A stretch of DNA of 64,000 nucleotides from CAZHNW01 sp942491575 (lineage in GTDB: Bacteria; Spirochaetota; UBA4802; UBA5550), in NCBI GenBank assembly GCA_942491575.1, contig CALOBT010000025.1, positions 2,356,001 through 2,420,000 of the forward strand, written 5' to 3'. Of the stretch, positions 15,551 through 24,750 are shown piece after piece. How positions within the stretch are numbered: position 1 is the first letter of the stretch; the number at the start of each line of letters is the position of its first letter. The translations under genes were made by a program, and so were the position numbers. The notes below the pieces were generated by a model, which saw nothing but the letters and a program-made list of their open reading frames with translations, searched no databases and was not told the origin of the DNA.

Positions 15551-17026
15551 ATGAAGATCGAAGAGAAAATATCCCTTCATGGAAGGTTTCAGTTTGAGAT
15601 GAAACAGTATTACAGTTTTTTGACTGGGAAGAAGGACGACTCCTTTTATGTCAAAACGTATTTCTTTATTCCAAACAACCTTAACATGAATGAAGAGACT
15701 TATCAAAAACAGGACTTCTATGCAGATCTTCATACGTACATTCGTCTCAGAACTCCAACAGTCAGCCTGGCAGACCTTGCGGGGCAAAATGATCCCCTGG
15801 GAAGCCTGAAAAATCGCATCAGCAGTCTCTCCGAAAATTATTCAGAGACGGAGCTTGTTCAGTATGAAGATGAGGTAAAACTCTTCTGTCTCACCCTCAA
15901 AAGGTCACTCCGCATGCAGCTTGCATCAATAAAGGAGTCATCATCTTCCAAAGAGATTTCAAGGCTCATTGAGGATTACGATAAAAATATCCGCATTCTC
16001 CTGGAATGCTTTAGAAATCCTGATGGGATTACAGGACTTTCAATTAACCAGGAAGTGGCGTCCCTCCACCTCTTTGCTGACGAGTATATAAGCCTAAAAA
16101 TTGAATCACACACTTTTAGACTTCTTGAAATAATTAAAAATACAAAACAAACCGACAGGCATAAAAAAATACTGCTGGCGCTTATCAATCGGGAGATTCA
16201 ACACAGAAAATCAAAGGGATACCCTTCAATTCCCTCCGGTGACCCTTTAGAGGAAAACAAAAATGCACGCTTTATTTTCAGGCAGGGTGTATTGAAAAAA
16301 TATATCAGCAATGTACTTTTTCTTGAAACACGGACGGAACGCGGAGGAAAATACCTCGAACAGATCCTGTATAGCATTTCCGCCGGTGTGGCCATGATAT
16401 TTGCCACTGCAGTTGCCTTTATAGGACAGGACCAGTACGGTAACCTTTCAACCCCGTTTTTTATTGCCCTTGTTATCAGCTACATGTTCAAGGATAGAAT
16501 AAAAGAATTACTTAGGATTTATTTCAGTCAGGGCATGAGAAAATGGCTCTATGACCGAAAAAAGTTCATCTACCACAGGTTTCAGACTAAAATTGGAGTA
16601 TGCAAAGAAAGTTTCAACTATCTTCAGGAATCAAAAGTACCGAAGGAAATCCTCAAAATAAGGAAAAAAGATATTTTCTCAAACATCGATAATTCACTTG
16701 TTGGAGAAGACATTATCCTTTATCGAAAATATATAAAACTTAACAGCAGGGTTTCCAGGAACATCAAAAGCAGATATCGAACAGATGGAATAATCGATAT
16801 TGTTCGTTTTAATGTAGAAAAGTTTTTACGCTATATAGACGATCCGGAAAAAAAATTATTCATCGCAGAAAGAAACGATTACAGTGTTATACGGGGTGAG
16901 CGGGTTTATCACCTCAACATTATAACCCATTATGCGGTTAACAGCAAAAACCAATATACCAAATTCCGTGTTATTTACAACAGGAATGGTATAATCAGCA
17001 TTAAGGAAATACCCCAGGCAAGTTGA
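15551..17026 (+). CDS. Uncharacterised membrane protein of the phosphate cluster
   Basis: 491 residues from the ATG at 15551, 13 bases after the exopolyphosphatase stop and with AAGGA overlapping that stop. I do not recognise the family. The N-terminal 75 residues look like a folded beta-rich domain (FYVKTYFFIPNNLN, FYADLHTYIRLRTP). A long helical stretch rich in Lys and Glu follows. Two closely spaced hydrophobic helices lie near 285-330 (LYSISAGVAMIFATAVAFIG, LSTPFFIALVISYMFKDR). A basic cytoplasmic tail ends in a beta-rich segment (YSVIRGERVYHLNIITHYAV). The high Arg/Lys content near the membrane would suit an anion or polyphosphate-handling role, but that is inference from context. Confidence 0.75.
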   Translation: MKIEEKISLHGRFQFEMKQYYSFLTGKKDDSFYVKTYFFIPNNLNMNEETYQKQDFYADLHTYIRLRTPTVSLADLAGQNDPLGSLKNRISSLSENYSETELVQYEDEVKLFCLTLKRSLRMQLASIKESSSSKEISRLIEDYDKNIRILLECFRNPDGITGLSINQEVASLHLFADEYISLKIESHTFRLLEIIKNTKQTDRHKKILLALINREIQHRKSKGYPSIPSGDPLEENKNARFIFRQGVLKKYISNVLFLETRTERGGKYLEQILYSISAGVAMIFATAVAFIGQDQYGNLSTPFFIALVISYMFKDRIKELLRIYFSQGMRKWLYDRKKFIYHRFQTKIGVCKESFNYLQESKVPKEILKIRKKDIFSNIDNSLVGEDIILYRKYIKLNSRVSRNIKSRYRTDGIIDIVRFNVEKFLRYIDDPEKKLFIAERNDYSVIRGERVYHLNIITHYAVNSKNQYTKFRVIYNRNGIISIKEIPQAS

Positions 17027-17070
17027 CGTCCCTGCCCTGCGAGAGAAAACAGAAAGGAGAAACATAAATA

Positions 17071-18678
17071 ATGAATAAAGAAAACATTACGGCTCATTTT
17101 GATCCCCTGGATATGAGCCATTATCATTTAAATAAACTTCCCCAAAAAGAACCTTCAAAATTTGAAGTATGGATGGGAAGACTCGGCGGGCCCATTGCAC
17201 TTTTTGTCTTTATACTGTTAAATTTTTTGGTCACCATTCCTTTTTTGCAGAACATAGATCCGGCCATTCTCAGCAAAAAGGCAAAATTGATTTATGACAG
17301 TGTCGGCCCTGAAGCATTCACATCTAAAAACGTTTCAATGCTCGCAATTTTCGCCAGTGCCATAATTCTGTGGATAACAGAAGCAGTACCGAACTATCTC
17401 ACATCACTGATGCTCATTATCGCCCTGGTACTGACAAATGTTATAACAGAGGTCGACGCATATCATCAGCTTGGTCATAAAGTCATGTGGCTGAATATCC
17501 TTTCATTTGTCCTGGCAAGTATGCTGGTTAAAACAGGAGCCGCAAAACGTTTCGCCCTCTGGTTTATTATAAAATTCGGTAAAAATGCCTCTTCCATTTT
17601 TATCAGTTTTATAATAATAAACATTATACTCTCTGCGTTTATCTCAGCGACTACTGCCAAAGCGGCTATTCTTCTGCCAATTTTTATGGTAATAGCTGCG
17701 GTTTATGGTGCAACAGGCGGCAAGGACAGAAATAATTTCGGAAGAAATATTGTACTGCAGAATCTCCTGCAGATTAATCTTGGAGCCGGGGCCTTCGTAA
17801 CAGGATCAGGGGCAAACCTCCTCGCCGCTGCACTTATAAGCGGAGCAATCGGTTCGGAGATATTCTTCACAGACTGGATGGCCGTTGCATTCCCCATTGC
17901 CATTGGTCTTCTCATTATTGGATGGTTTGTCGGAACAAAAATCATTTTTCCTTTGAAACCGGAAGAAAAAATCCCCCAAATTGAAGGGGGAATGGAGAGG
18001 TTAAAAAGCGAATATGAGAAACTGGGCAAGTTCAAGTTTGAAGAATTAAAAGCGATAATAATTTTTGTTGCTGTTCTAATGCTCTGGGTAACTGACAGGT
18101 TTCATGGCATCAGTGCCACAGCAGTCGCCTTCCTGGGGGCGGTTGTTGCACTGACCCCCACTATTGGTGTTGTAAAATGGAACGAAGTTGATATTCCCTG
18201 GCACCTTCTTCTCTTTTCCGCAGGGGCCTATACACTCGGTGCCGGATTGAAAGCAACAGGACTGGCCGTAATCAGCGTTAATGCCCTCTTCGACAGCCTC
18301 GGCTTTGGAGCTGATACCCCCTTCGGAATTCTCTACGTTATTCTTACGGGAGGTATGATGTACAGTGCCCTGATTTTTCAGTCAAAAACCATGAGGACAT
18401 TAATTTTTGTACCCATTGCAATCGGAGTAGCACAGAAGTTCGGCTTCTCTATAATGAGCCTTGCATTTCCAGTTGCCCTTCTGATTGAACATGTTTATGT
18501 ACTTCCTTTCAACAGCAAACCCGCAGCGCTTTTATATGTAACAGATCAGTACAGCTGGTCAGATACTTTCAAGTTCGGCATAATCATGATGACCATAAGC
18601 TGGGGAGTGAGCATCCTAATGGCAGAAACCTTCTTCAGATTCATGGGCATTACTCCCAATGGACTCGGTATTTTTTAA
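17071..18678 (+). CDS. SLC13/DASS-family anion permease
   Basis: 535 residues with about 12 membrane segments. ILWITEAVPNYLTSLMLIIALVL is the classic first SLC13 block and the repeats follow (FISATTAKAAILLPIFMVI; LGAVVALTPTIGVVKWNEVDIPWHLLLFSAGAYTLG; LPFNSKPAALLYV). Members transport dicarboxylates, sulfate or, in the yeast PHO87/90/91 branch, phosphate, usually with Na+. The company of exopolyphosphatase, PiT and an OprO/P porin suggests phosphate or another polyanion. The canonical SNT repeat sites appear altered (SATTAK, FNSKPA), so substrate specificity is open. GGAG lies 13 bases upstream. Confidence 0.8.
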   Translation: MNKENITAHFDPLDMSHYHLNKLPQKEPSKFEVWMGRLGGPIALFVFILLNFLVTIPFLQNIDPAILSKKAKLIYDSVGPEAFTSKNVSMLAIFASAIILWITEAVPNYLTSLMLIIALVLTNVITEVDAYHQLGHKVMWLNILSFVLASMLVKTGAAKRFALWFIIKFGKNASSIFISFIIINIILSAFISATTAKAAILLPIFMVIAAVYGATGGKDRNNFGRNIVLQNLLQINLGAGAFVTGSGANLLAAALISGAIGSEIFFTDWMAVAFPIAIGLLIIGWFVGTKIIFPLKPEEKIPQIEGGMERLKSEYEKLGKFKFEELKAIIIFVAVLMLWVTDRFHGISATAVAFLGAVVALTPTIGVVKWNEVDIPWHLLLFSAGAYTLGAGLKATGLAVISVNALFDSLGFGADTPFGILYVILTGGMMYSALIFQSKTMRTLIFVPIAIGVAQKFGFSIMSLAFPVALLIEHVYVLPFNSKPAALLYVTDQYSWSDTFKFGIIMMTISWGVSILMAETFFRFMGITPNGLGIF

Positions 18679-18693
18679 GCATAACCCCCTTAC

Positions 18694-18729
18694 CTTTCGC
18701 TGATGCAGACATTCCTGCATCAGCGAAAG
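18694..18729 (+). terminator. Strong hairpin after the SLC13 gene
   Basis: A perfect 15-bp stem (CTTTCGCTGATGCAG / CTGCATCAGCGAAAG) with a 6-base loop, 16 bases after the permease stop. No T-run follows, so it may stabilise the upstream mRNA or partly terminate before the chemoreceptor gene. Confidence 0.5.
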
Positions 18730-18787
18730 AACTTTATAAAAACATAAAACTGGTTAATTCAAAAAAATATAAATGTGGTAAAATGAA

Positions 18788-20797
18788 ATGTTTCTCTCCA
18801 AAAAACTGCAACTGACATTCTCTTCACTTAAAATACGCCTGCTGTCCTCAACTGCGATACTCCTGACAGCAGGGAGCTTAATAATTGCAGTTTCTATTTT
18901 CAGTTCCAAATACATTTACAATGAACTGATGAATTCAGTGGTCACCTCCCTTGGTGAGGTTCTGAATTCTCTGGAATCGGCAGACAAGGATATATTCCAG
19001 ATATTAAACGCAAAGGCAAGCCTGATCAAGCTCCCGGAAAACAATAAAAATTACAATCTCGCACGCAGATACTACGACTGGAATGTCTCCCACATAACCA
19101 AAAGAAGGAAAACCATTAACAGAATATTTACGGCGGAGAAAACAATCCTGAACAATTACCGCTACAGCATTGAATGGGAAAAGGAAAGAAGGGAAATAAA
19201 AAAGGAATACGAAAAACTAAAAAGTAAATACCGAAATACCCCAAATGAGATCACGACTCTTAATATTTTAAACAAGCGCCTCAATTCATTAAAAAATACA
19301 TATTATTGCCCCGACGGAGAAAAACCTCGTCATCCCGACGATAAAACTGCCCTTCATTACTGGAAAACCTTTGAAAAAGATTTTGATGCATGGCTGAAAA
19401 TATCAGAAATCCATATAAGAAAAAAGGATCCACGTGCAGAACATGAATACCTGGCAGGAATTATTTTTAAGGATTTGCCACATAACTCTTTTTCAATTGC
19501 GCGGGACCGGGTCAATATTATTGGAAAAATAATCGAAGATATAATCAAAGACAGAAGCCGTGAAATAGACCGACAAAAAAACCTTAGTAATGTTATCATA
19601 TTAATCGTGGCATTGATAGCTTTCTCACTCTCTGCAATAATTTCAATGAAAATTGCAAAAGGTGTAATCAATCCCATTGATAAACTTCTGCTTCGTTTTA
19701 GCGACCTGGCAGGAGGAAATCTTGTAAACCGTCATTTTAAATTTAAGGACCAGAGGGGTATCAAAAAATTACTCATTAAAAACGACAAGGACATTCCTGA
19801 AATATATTCCATCAGAGAGATGATCGAGCTGGCTGAGCATTACAATGTGTTTTTCAATAAGATGACAGAAACCCTTCAAAACGTAAAGGAAAGCTCTTCC
19901 GTTGTTGCCAATTCATCCATGGAAATGTCCGGCTCATCTACTACATTCTCTGACAACATCATGAAGGAAGCCTCGGCAGTGACTGAAATTGCCGCTTCAA
20001 TTGATAATATCTCAGAGAAGATGAATGCAGTAAACTATTCTGCTGAAGAACAGTATTCGGCCCTCATACAACTCATAAATGACCTGGAAGAGCTGACAAT
20101 TTCAATAACCGGCATGGAGCATATTACAAGAGAGGTTAATTCTCTTTCCGAATCTATTTCAAACAGAGCGGTTTCCGGAAGCAAATCTTTAGACAAAATG
20201 AATACGAGTATGCAGACCATCACTAACAGTTCCGGCGAAATGACGAATATTGTCAGGATTATTGGAGATATTTCCGAACAGATAAATCTTCTTTCCCTGA
20301 ATGCCGCCATTGAAGCTGCAAGGGCCGGGGATGCCGGAAGGGGATTTGCGGTTGTAGCAGATGAAATTTCAAAACTGGCAGACCAGACGGCACTCAGCAT
20401 TAAAGAAATAGAAAAATTAATTCATCAGAATAATTCAGAAATAAATGTAGGCTTCTCTAATGTAAAGGAAGTAATTGATGTACTGAATGCAATAATTGAA
20501 GGTGTCGGCATTATTGGAAACGGGGTCAATGATATTTCCCAAAAAATGCAGAACCAGATACAAGCAAATAACACCGTCTCTAAAAATGCCGAGAATGTTC
20601 AAAACAGATCCACTGAAATTAAAAATTACATAGAAGATCAAAAAACCGGCATGAATGAAATCGCCTCTGCAATAGGAAAAATCAATGTATTAACACATGA
20701 GAACAGCGGTGGTGCTGGAGAAATATCTGCTAACATAAAGGAAATTGCAGATGTGGCCGCCTCTTTAAAACAACAGGTCGACTTTTTTAACATCTAA
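18788..20797 (+). CDS. Methyl-accepting chemotaxis protein
   Basis: 669 residues. An N-terminal membrane helix (LLSSTAILLTAGSLIIAVSIF) and a second one near 265-290 (NVIILIVALIAFSLSAIISM) enclose a roughly 220-residue, helix-rich periplasmic sensor full of Lys and Arg. A HAMP region follows. The signalling domain holds the hairpin tip EQINLLSLNAAIEAARAGDAGRGFAVVADEISKLA, which binds CheW/CheA. The strongly basic sensor and the place between two phosphate permeases suggest sensing of phosphate or another anion, which is inference. It lies in line with SLC13 and DUF47-PiT, so it may share their regulation. Confidence 0.85.
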   Translation: MFLSKKLQLTFSSLKIRLLSSTAILLTAGSLIIAVSIFSSKYIYNELMNSVVTSLGEVLNSLESADKDIFQILNAKASLIKLPENNKNYNLARRYYDWNVSHITKRRKTINRIFTAEKTILNNYRYSIEWEKERREIKKEYEKLKSKYRNTPNEITTLNILNKRLNSLKNTYYCPDGEKPRHPDDKTALHYWKTFEKDFDAWLKISEIHIRKKDPRAEHEYLAGIIFKDLPHNSFSIARDRVNIIGKIIEDIIKDRSREIDRQKNLSNVIILIVALIAFSLSAIISMKIAKGVINPIDKLLLRFSDLAGGNLVNRHFKFKDQRGIKKLLIKNDKDIPEIYSIREMIELAEHYNVFFNKMTETLQNVKESSSVVANSSMEMSGSSTTFSDNIMKEASAVTEIAASIDNISEKMNAVNYSAEEQYSALIQLINDLEELTISITGMEHITREVNSLSESISNRAVSGSKSLDKMNTSMQTITNSSGEMTNIVRIIGDISEQINLLSLNAAIEAARAGDAGRGFAVVADEISKLADQTALSIKEIEKLIHQNNSEINVGFSNVKEVIDVLNAIIEGVGIIGNGVNDISQKMQNQIQANNTVSKNAENVQNRSTEIKNYIEDQKTGMNEIASAIGKINVLTHENSGGAGEISANIKEIADVAASLKQQVDFFNI

Positions 20798-20958
20798 AGA
20801 ATCTCAAAATTTAAAATAAGAAAATTATTATAAGCTCCCCTTATAGGGATATAAATCGTATTTATTTGACGAAAGAACCAATCACTGGTATGATATCTCT
20901 CATACTCGATTGCTGTCATTTTCGCAAAGCAAGGAAAATTTAAAACCCAGGTGACATT

Positions 20959-21603
20959 ATGGCTATTCTATTTCAAAAATCGAAAGATCTGGAATATCAG
21001 ATCGATACATTTCTAGACTTAATCAACGATGGTATGCTTGTTTTTAAAAGTGGCGTCGGAAGTTATCTTTTCAAAAATAAAGATGATTTTGCAGAAAGAA
21101 TTATCCAGATAGATAAATGCGAAAGTACTGCAGACAAACTGCGCCGTGATATTGAAAGCAAACTCTACAATTTTTCATTAATACCAGAACATCGCGGTGA
21201 CGTACTGGGGCTCCTTGAGACACTCGATCATGTTATTGATACAGCAAAAAAAACATTGACCCAGTTCGATGTTGAAATCCCCGATATACCAGAGGAATTC
21301 AATGAAGGATTTAAACTCCTTGCGGAAGCATCAGTCCTGGCCGCGGAGGCCCTCGTCTTTGCATCACGTTCTTTCTTCAAAGACATCAACCAGGTAAAAG
21401 ATCATCTGCATAAAGTATACTTTTATGAGAAAGAAGCAGACCGAATCAGTGATAAGCTGAAAAGAAGAATTTTCCGTAGTGATCTGAAACAGAGTCACAA
21501 AATGCATCTTCGCTACTTTGCCCTTCACGTGGAAACCATATCAGACAGGGCAGAGGAAGTAGCGGACAGACTTTCAATCTATACAATTAAAAGAGAAATC
21601 TAG
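20959..21603 (+). CDS. DUF47/PhoU-like accessory protein of phosphate transport
   Basis: 214 residues, all helical, matching the DUF47 (TIGR00153) family: DLEYQIDTFLDLINDGMLVF, IDKCESTADKLRRDIESKLY, LIPEHRGDVLGLLETLDHVIDTA and FYEKEADRISDKLKRRIF. The repeated E(S/A)xxD motifs resemble the metal-cluster motifs of PhoU. It is the common partner of PiT-type transporters and probably regulates their activity at the membrane. It stops two bases before the PiT gene starts, so the two are translationally coupled. Confidence 0.85.
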   Translation: MAILFQKSKDLEYQIDTFLDLINDGMLVFKSGVGSYLFKNKDDFAERIIQIDKCESTADKLRRDIESKLYNFSLIPEHRGDVLGLLETLDHVIDTAKKTLTQFDVEIPDIPEEFNEGFKLLAEASVLAAEALVFASRSFFKDINQVKDHLHKVYFYEKEADRISDKLKRRIFRSDLKQSHKMHLRYFALHVETISDRAEEVADRLSIYTIKREI

Positions 21604-21605
21604 TC

Positions 21606-22733
21606 ATGATATTATTTTTTCTATCCAGCGGAATTTTTCTCGGCTGGTCCCTGGGGGCTAACGATGCTGCCAATGTTTTCGGGACCGCCGTTGGCTCAAA
21701 AATGATCAAGTTCAAGCATGCCGCCATAATTTGTTCTGTTTTTGTCATTGCAGGAGCCGTCTTCAGTGGTGCCGGGACCTCCCATACCCTCGGGAAACTC
21801 GGTGCGGTTAATGCCATTGCAGGATCATTCATGGTGGCCTTTTCCGCTGCATTTACCGTGTACTGGATGACAAAACTCAAACTCCCTGTATCCACCTCTC
21901 AGGCAATTGTAGGGGCCATCATCGGCTGGAATTTCTTTTCAGGATCGCAAACGGATCTCAACTCCCTCACAAAGATCGTTTCCACATGGGTATTGTGCCC
22001 CCTTCTTTCGGGTCTGTTTGCCGCCCTGCTTTTTACAGGATATAAATTTATTTCACGTAAAGTGAGCGTCCACCTTCTGAGAATCGATGCATATACACGA
22101 TTCGGTCTTATTATTACAGGGGCTTTCGGATCATTTTCTCTCGGTGCGAATAATATTGCCAATGTAATGGGCGTTTTTGTCCCGGTATCACCTTTCACGG
22201 ATTTAAGCATCGGAGGATTAATTACTGTCACAGGTGTCCAGCAGTTATTTTTCATCGGCGGAGTCGCCATTGCAATCGGCGTCTATACCTATTCTCATAG
22301 GGTAATGGAAACCGTCGGCGATAGTTTATTCAAACTTTCAGCAGAGACCGCTCTGATAGTTGTACTGGCGGAATCGCTGGTCCTGTTTCTTTTTGCTTCT
22401 CAGGGACTTGAGTCATGGTTGAAAAGCCATGGTCTTCCCACAATTCCCCTGGTTCCGGTATCAAGCTCCCAGGCTGTCGTTGGGGCTATAATCGGGATCG
22501 CAATTGCAAAGGGGGGAAAGGGAATAAGGTTCGGCGTTCTTGGAGAGATAGCCACAGGATGGGTATCCACACCCCTCATTGCGGGAGTGATTTCCTTCAC
22601 CAGTCTCTTTTTTCTTCAGAATGTTTTCAACCAGGAGGTTTACAAGCCGAAAGAGGTTGCAGGTAAACAGGTTTCAGTTAAGCAGAATGTTAAGGTCCCG
22701 AACGGGATTAAACTTCCCCACCCGGTAAAATGA
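21606..22733 (+). CDS. pit: PiT-family inorganic phosphate transporter
   Basis: 375 residues, about 10 membrane segments. Both PiT signature repeats are present: GANDAANVFGTAVGSKM near the N-terminus and GANNIANVMGVFVPV in the middle. The repeated PVSTSQAIVGAIIGWNF and PVSSSQAVVGAIIGIAI blocks bind the substrate. It imports phosphate (or metal-phosphate) with H+ or Na+. It overlaps functionally with the SLC13 permease upstream and is coupled to the DUF47 gene. The C-terminal tail (KQVSVKQNVKVPNG) is soluble. Confidence 0.9.
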   Translation: MILFFLSSGIFLGWSLGANDAANVFGTAVGSKMIKFKHAAIICSVFVIAGAVFSGAGTSHTLGKLGAVNAIAGSFMVAFSAAFTVYWMTKLKLPVSTSQAIVGAIIGWNFFSGSQTDLNSLTKIVSTWVLCPLLSGLFAALLFTGYKFISRKVSVHLLRIDAYTRFGLIITGAFGSFSLGANNIANVMGVFVPVSPFTDLSIGGLITVTGVQQLFFIGGVAIAIGVYTYSHRVMETVGDSLFKLSAETALIVVLAESLVLFLFASQGLESWLKSHGLPTIPLVPVSSSQAVVGAIIGIAIAKGGKGIRFGVLGEIATGWVSTPLIAGVISFTSLFFLQNVFNQEVYKPKEVAGKQVSVKQNVKVPNGIKLPHPVK

Positions 22734-22821
22734 TTGAAAAAGCCCCCACCGCAGGATGATTATATTGACAGAATTTTTTCCGTATGCCATACTCTGACAA
22801 ATCAGAGTCAGAGGAGCTGTC

Positions 22822-23442
22822 ATGAAAAAGTTAAGCTTATTCTTTTCGTTACTAATCTTCCTCGCCGGCTGTTCTTCAACACAGAAGGCCGGCGTTGATA
22901 CTGTATCGAAGTCCTCCCCGGAATGGAAACTCGATGCCGACCAGAAAGACTTCCTCAAAAATAAAAAACCTAAATTCAAAACCCTTGTAGTCTATTTTTC
23001 GAAAACAGGAAATACTCAAAAGATTGCCTACAAGATGGCGGTCATGCTGAAGGGTGATATCGACCGCGTAGTCGATTTGAACGACAGGGGATTCTGCCTC
23101 GGCGGTGGAGCCGCCACCTTCGGAATTGCCGCTGATATCGGAAAAATGAAATACGATCCCGCAGTCTACGACCTCGTAATCCTTGGAACCCCCATCTGGT
23201 CATGGAACGTGTCACCAGCCATAAGGGCATACATAAAGCAATACAGGGGGAAGTTTAAAAACCTTGCCTTCTTCACCACCGCGGGTGGAACCGCACCGGA
23301 TAAGATAGTCAAAAAGATGGAAAAGCTTTCAGGCCAAAAGGGCCTCGCCTTTACGGGCTTTCTCGAAAAGGAATTTAAAAATCAGAAGCTGATACAGGAG
23401 AGACTTAATACCTTCTTACTGCATTTTTTGACAAACAAATAA
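22822..23442 (+). CDS. Lipoprotein-anchored flavodoxin
   Basis: 206 residues with GAGGAG upstream. The N-terminus is a lipoprotein signal with a perfect lipobox (LLIFLAGCSS). From about residue 52 a full flavodoxin domain follows: LVVYFSKTGNTQKIAYKM (FMN phosphate loop), YDLVILGTPIWSWNVSPAIRAYI (isoalloxazine loop with aromatic residues) and LAFFTTAGGTAPDKIVKKM. Flavodoxins are normally cytoplasmic electron carriers. Attachment to a membrane outside the cytoplasm implies a redox role in the periplasm or at the outer membrane, and needs FMN export or loading there. A small hairpin (ACTCTGA/TCAGAGT, 22791-22808) lies just before the ribosome site. Confidence 0.85.
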   Translation: MKKLSLFFSLLIFLAGCSSTQKAGVDTVSKSSPEWKLDADQKDFLKNKKPKFKTLVVYFSKTGNTQKIAYKMAVMLKGDIDRVVDLNDRGFCLGGGAATFGIAADIGKMKYDPAVYDLVILGTPIWSWNVSPAIRAYIKQYRGKFKNLAFFTTAGGTAPDKIVKKMEKLSGQKGLAFTGFLEKEFKNQKLIQERLNTFLLHFLTNK

Positions 23443-23451
23443 CAGCGCAGG

Positions 23452-23556
23452 GAGGCCGCAGATTTTCACAAATAAAGAGGATAAACAGAGATTGCGAATA
23501 TGCATATATTCATTTCTGTTTGTCTTTCTTGATAATCTGTGCCGATCCGTGGCCTC
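23452..23556. repeat. Long imperfect inverted repeat
   Basis: A 105-base intergenic stretch whose ends are GAGGCC/GGCCTC and whose two halves pair imperfectly over about 45 bases around an ATATGCATAT centre. It lies between convergent genes. It could be a dispersed intergenic repeat or a shared transcript end; no T-run is evident. Confidence 0.4.
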
Positions 23557-23581
23557 TTTGAAATTTTAACCCCCTTTATAT

Positions 23582-24649
23582 TTACTTCCCTTTAAACTGG
23601 AATTCAAGATAAATGGGCAGGTGATCGGATCCTGTACCCGCTTCATTGATTACCCGGGACTTTACGAACCTGATTTTATCATTGTAAAAAATATAATCGA
23701 GTTTCCTTTCAGGCCTTCCCGAGGAGAAGGTATAAAACTTTTTCTCATTAGAAATATAACGCGCCTCCGTAATTGCCGGCGTGAGTGATCCTTCCGCAAG
23801 AAGCATCTTCATTGTTTCGTCATTGCGGTAGGTATCTTCAGGATATCCCTTGTAGTTGTCTACCTTTGTTGAATTGGTGGGAACACAGTTAAAGTCACCC
23901 ACGAGGAGAACCGGTTTATCCTTCACCTTTTTATACAGTTCAAGAAGATACATTGTCTGTTTAATCCGGTTCGGCATATCAAAGGCCTCAAGATGAACAT
24001 TTATAATATAAAGTTCATTGCCGTCCAACCTGACGACTGTCTCCTGTATAATCCTGCTGAGATAGAATGCGTTGTAATAAAATGGATTCGCCTCCGGGGG
24101 CTTCAGGTTATAGCGCTTTTGGCTGATGATAGGATATTTTGATATAATCCCCTGGCCGGAAAGCATTTTACCATACTGAAATGCGGGAGGCCAGTAGGGG
24201 AAGGGAACATATTTTTTGCTCCAGTTGGGTAAAAACGCCGCGTGAGGGGCCTCCATTACATCTGCCAGGTCCTTTACCTGGTTCTGATGAAAACTCCTTG
24301 CTGAATCAATATCGATTTCCTGGGTGGCAAGAAAATCAGGATCAACATTCTTCACAGCCTGAAATATCAGCTTCATATTTTTATCATAATCAGATCTGCC
24401 AACTTCTACAGGCAGGTTATTTGCCATACCCGAACCGAAACCGACATTATAGGTTATGATTGAATAAGTTTTCTTCACCTTATATTTATTCTTCAGGTGA
24501 GACTCAATCCTCAGGATAGAGCCCTGATTATATTTCTCATCGCTTATAGTTCGTGAACTGGCCCAGAAGTAGAAACCAATAAAAAGTATAACAACAATTA
24601 TGATAAGAAATGAAATGGATTTTAAAATTTTCTTCAACAGTGTAGCCAT
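23582..24649 (-). CDS. Membrane-anchored endonuclease/exonuclease/phosphatase-family enzyme
   Basis: 355 residues. An N-terminal signal anchor (SISFLIIIVVILFIGFYFW) puts the enzyme outside the cytoplasm. The EEP fold follows: SIITYNVGFG, LATQEIDID (metal Glu), YIINVHLEAF, VLLVGDFNCVPTNSTK (GDFN active-site block), RKLDYIFYNDKI and GSDHLPIYLEF (catalytic His). Members include sphingomyelinases, inositol-phosphate phosphatases and nucleases. The neighbouring lipid enzyme makes a phosphodiesterase on lipids plausible, but a nuclease is equally possible. AGGA lies 9 bases from the ATG. Confidence 0.8.
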   Translation of the reverse strand: MATLLKKILKSISFLIIIVVILFIGFYFWASSRTISDEKYNQGSILRIESHLKNKYKVKKTYSIITYNVGFGSGMANNLPVEVGRSDYDKNMKLIFQAVKNVDPDFLATQEIDIDSARSFHQNQVKDLADVMEAPHAAFLPNWSKKYVPFPYWPPAFQYGKMLSGQGIISKYPIISQKRYNLKPPEANPFYYNAFYLSRIIQETVVRLDGNELYIINVHLEAFDMPNRIKQTMYLLELYKKVKDKPVLLVGDFNCVPTNSTKVDNYKGYPEDTYRNDETMKMLLAEGSLTPAITEARYISNEKKFYTFSSGRPERKLDYIFYNDKIRFVKSRVINEAGTGSDHLPIYLEFQFKGK

Positions 24650-24750
24650 AATAAATATCCTGTGGGCAGATTTATGAACTCATTTTGCTACGGAATGAAA
24701 AAAAAATCAAGAATAAGTTATATCTTTTGAAGGAATTTACAGCAGGAAAC

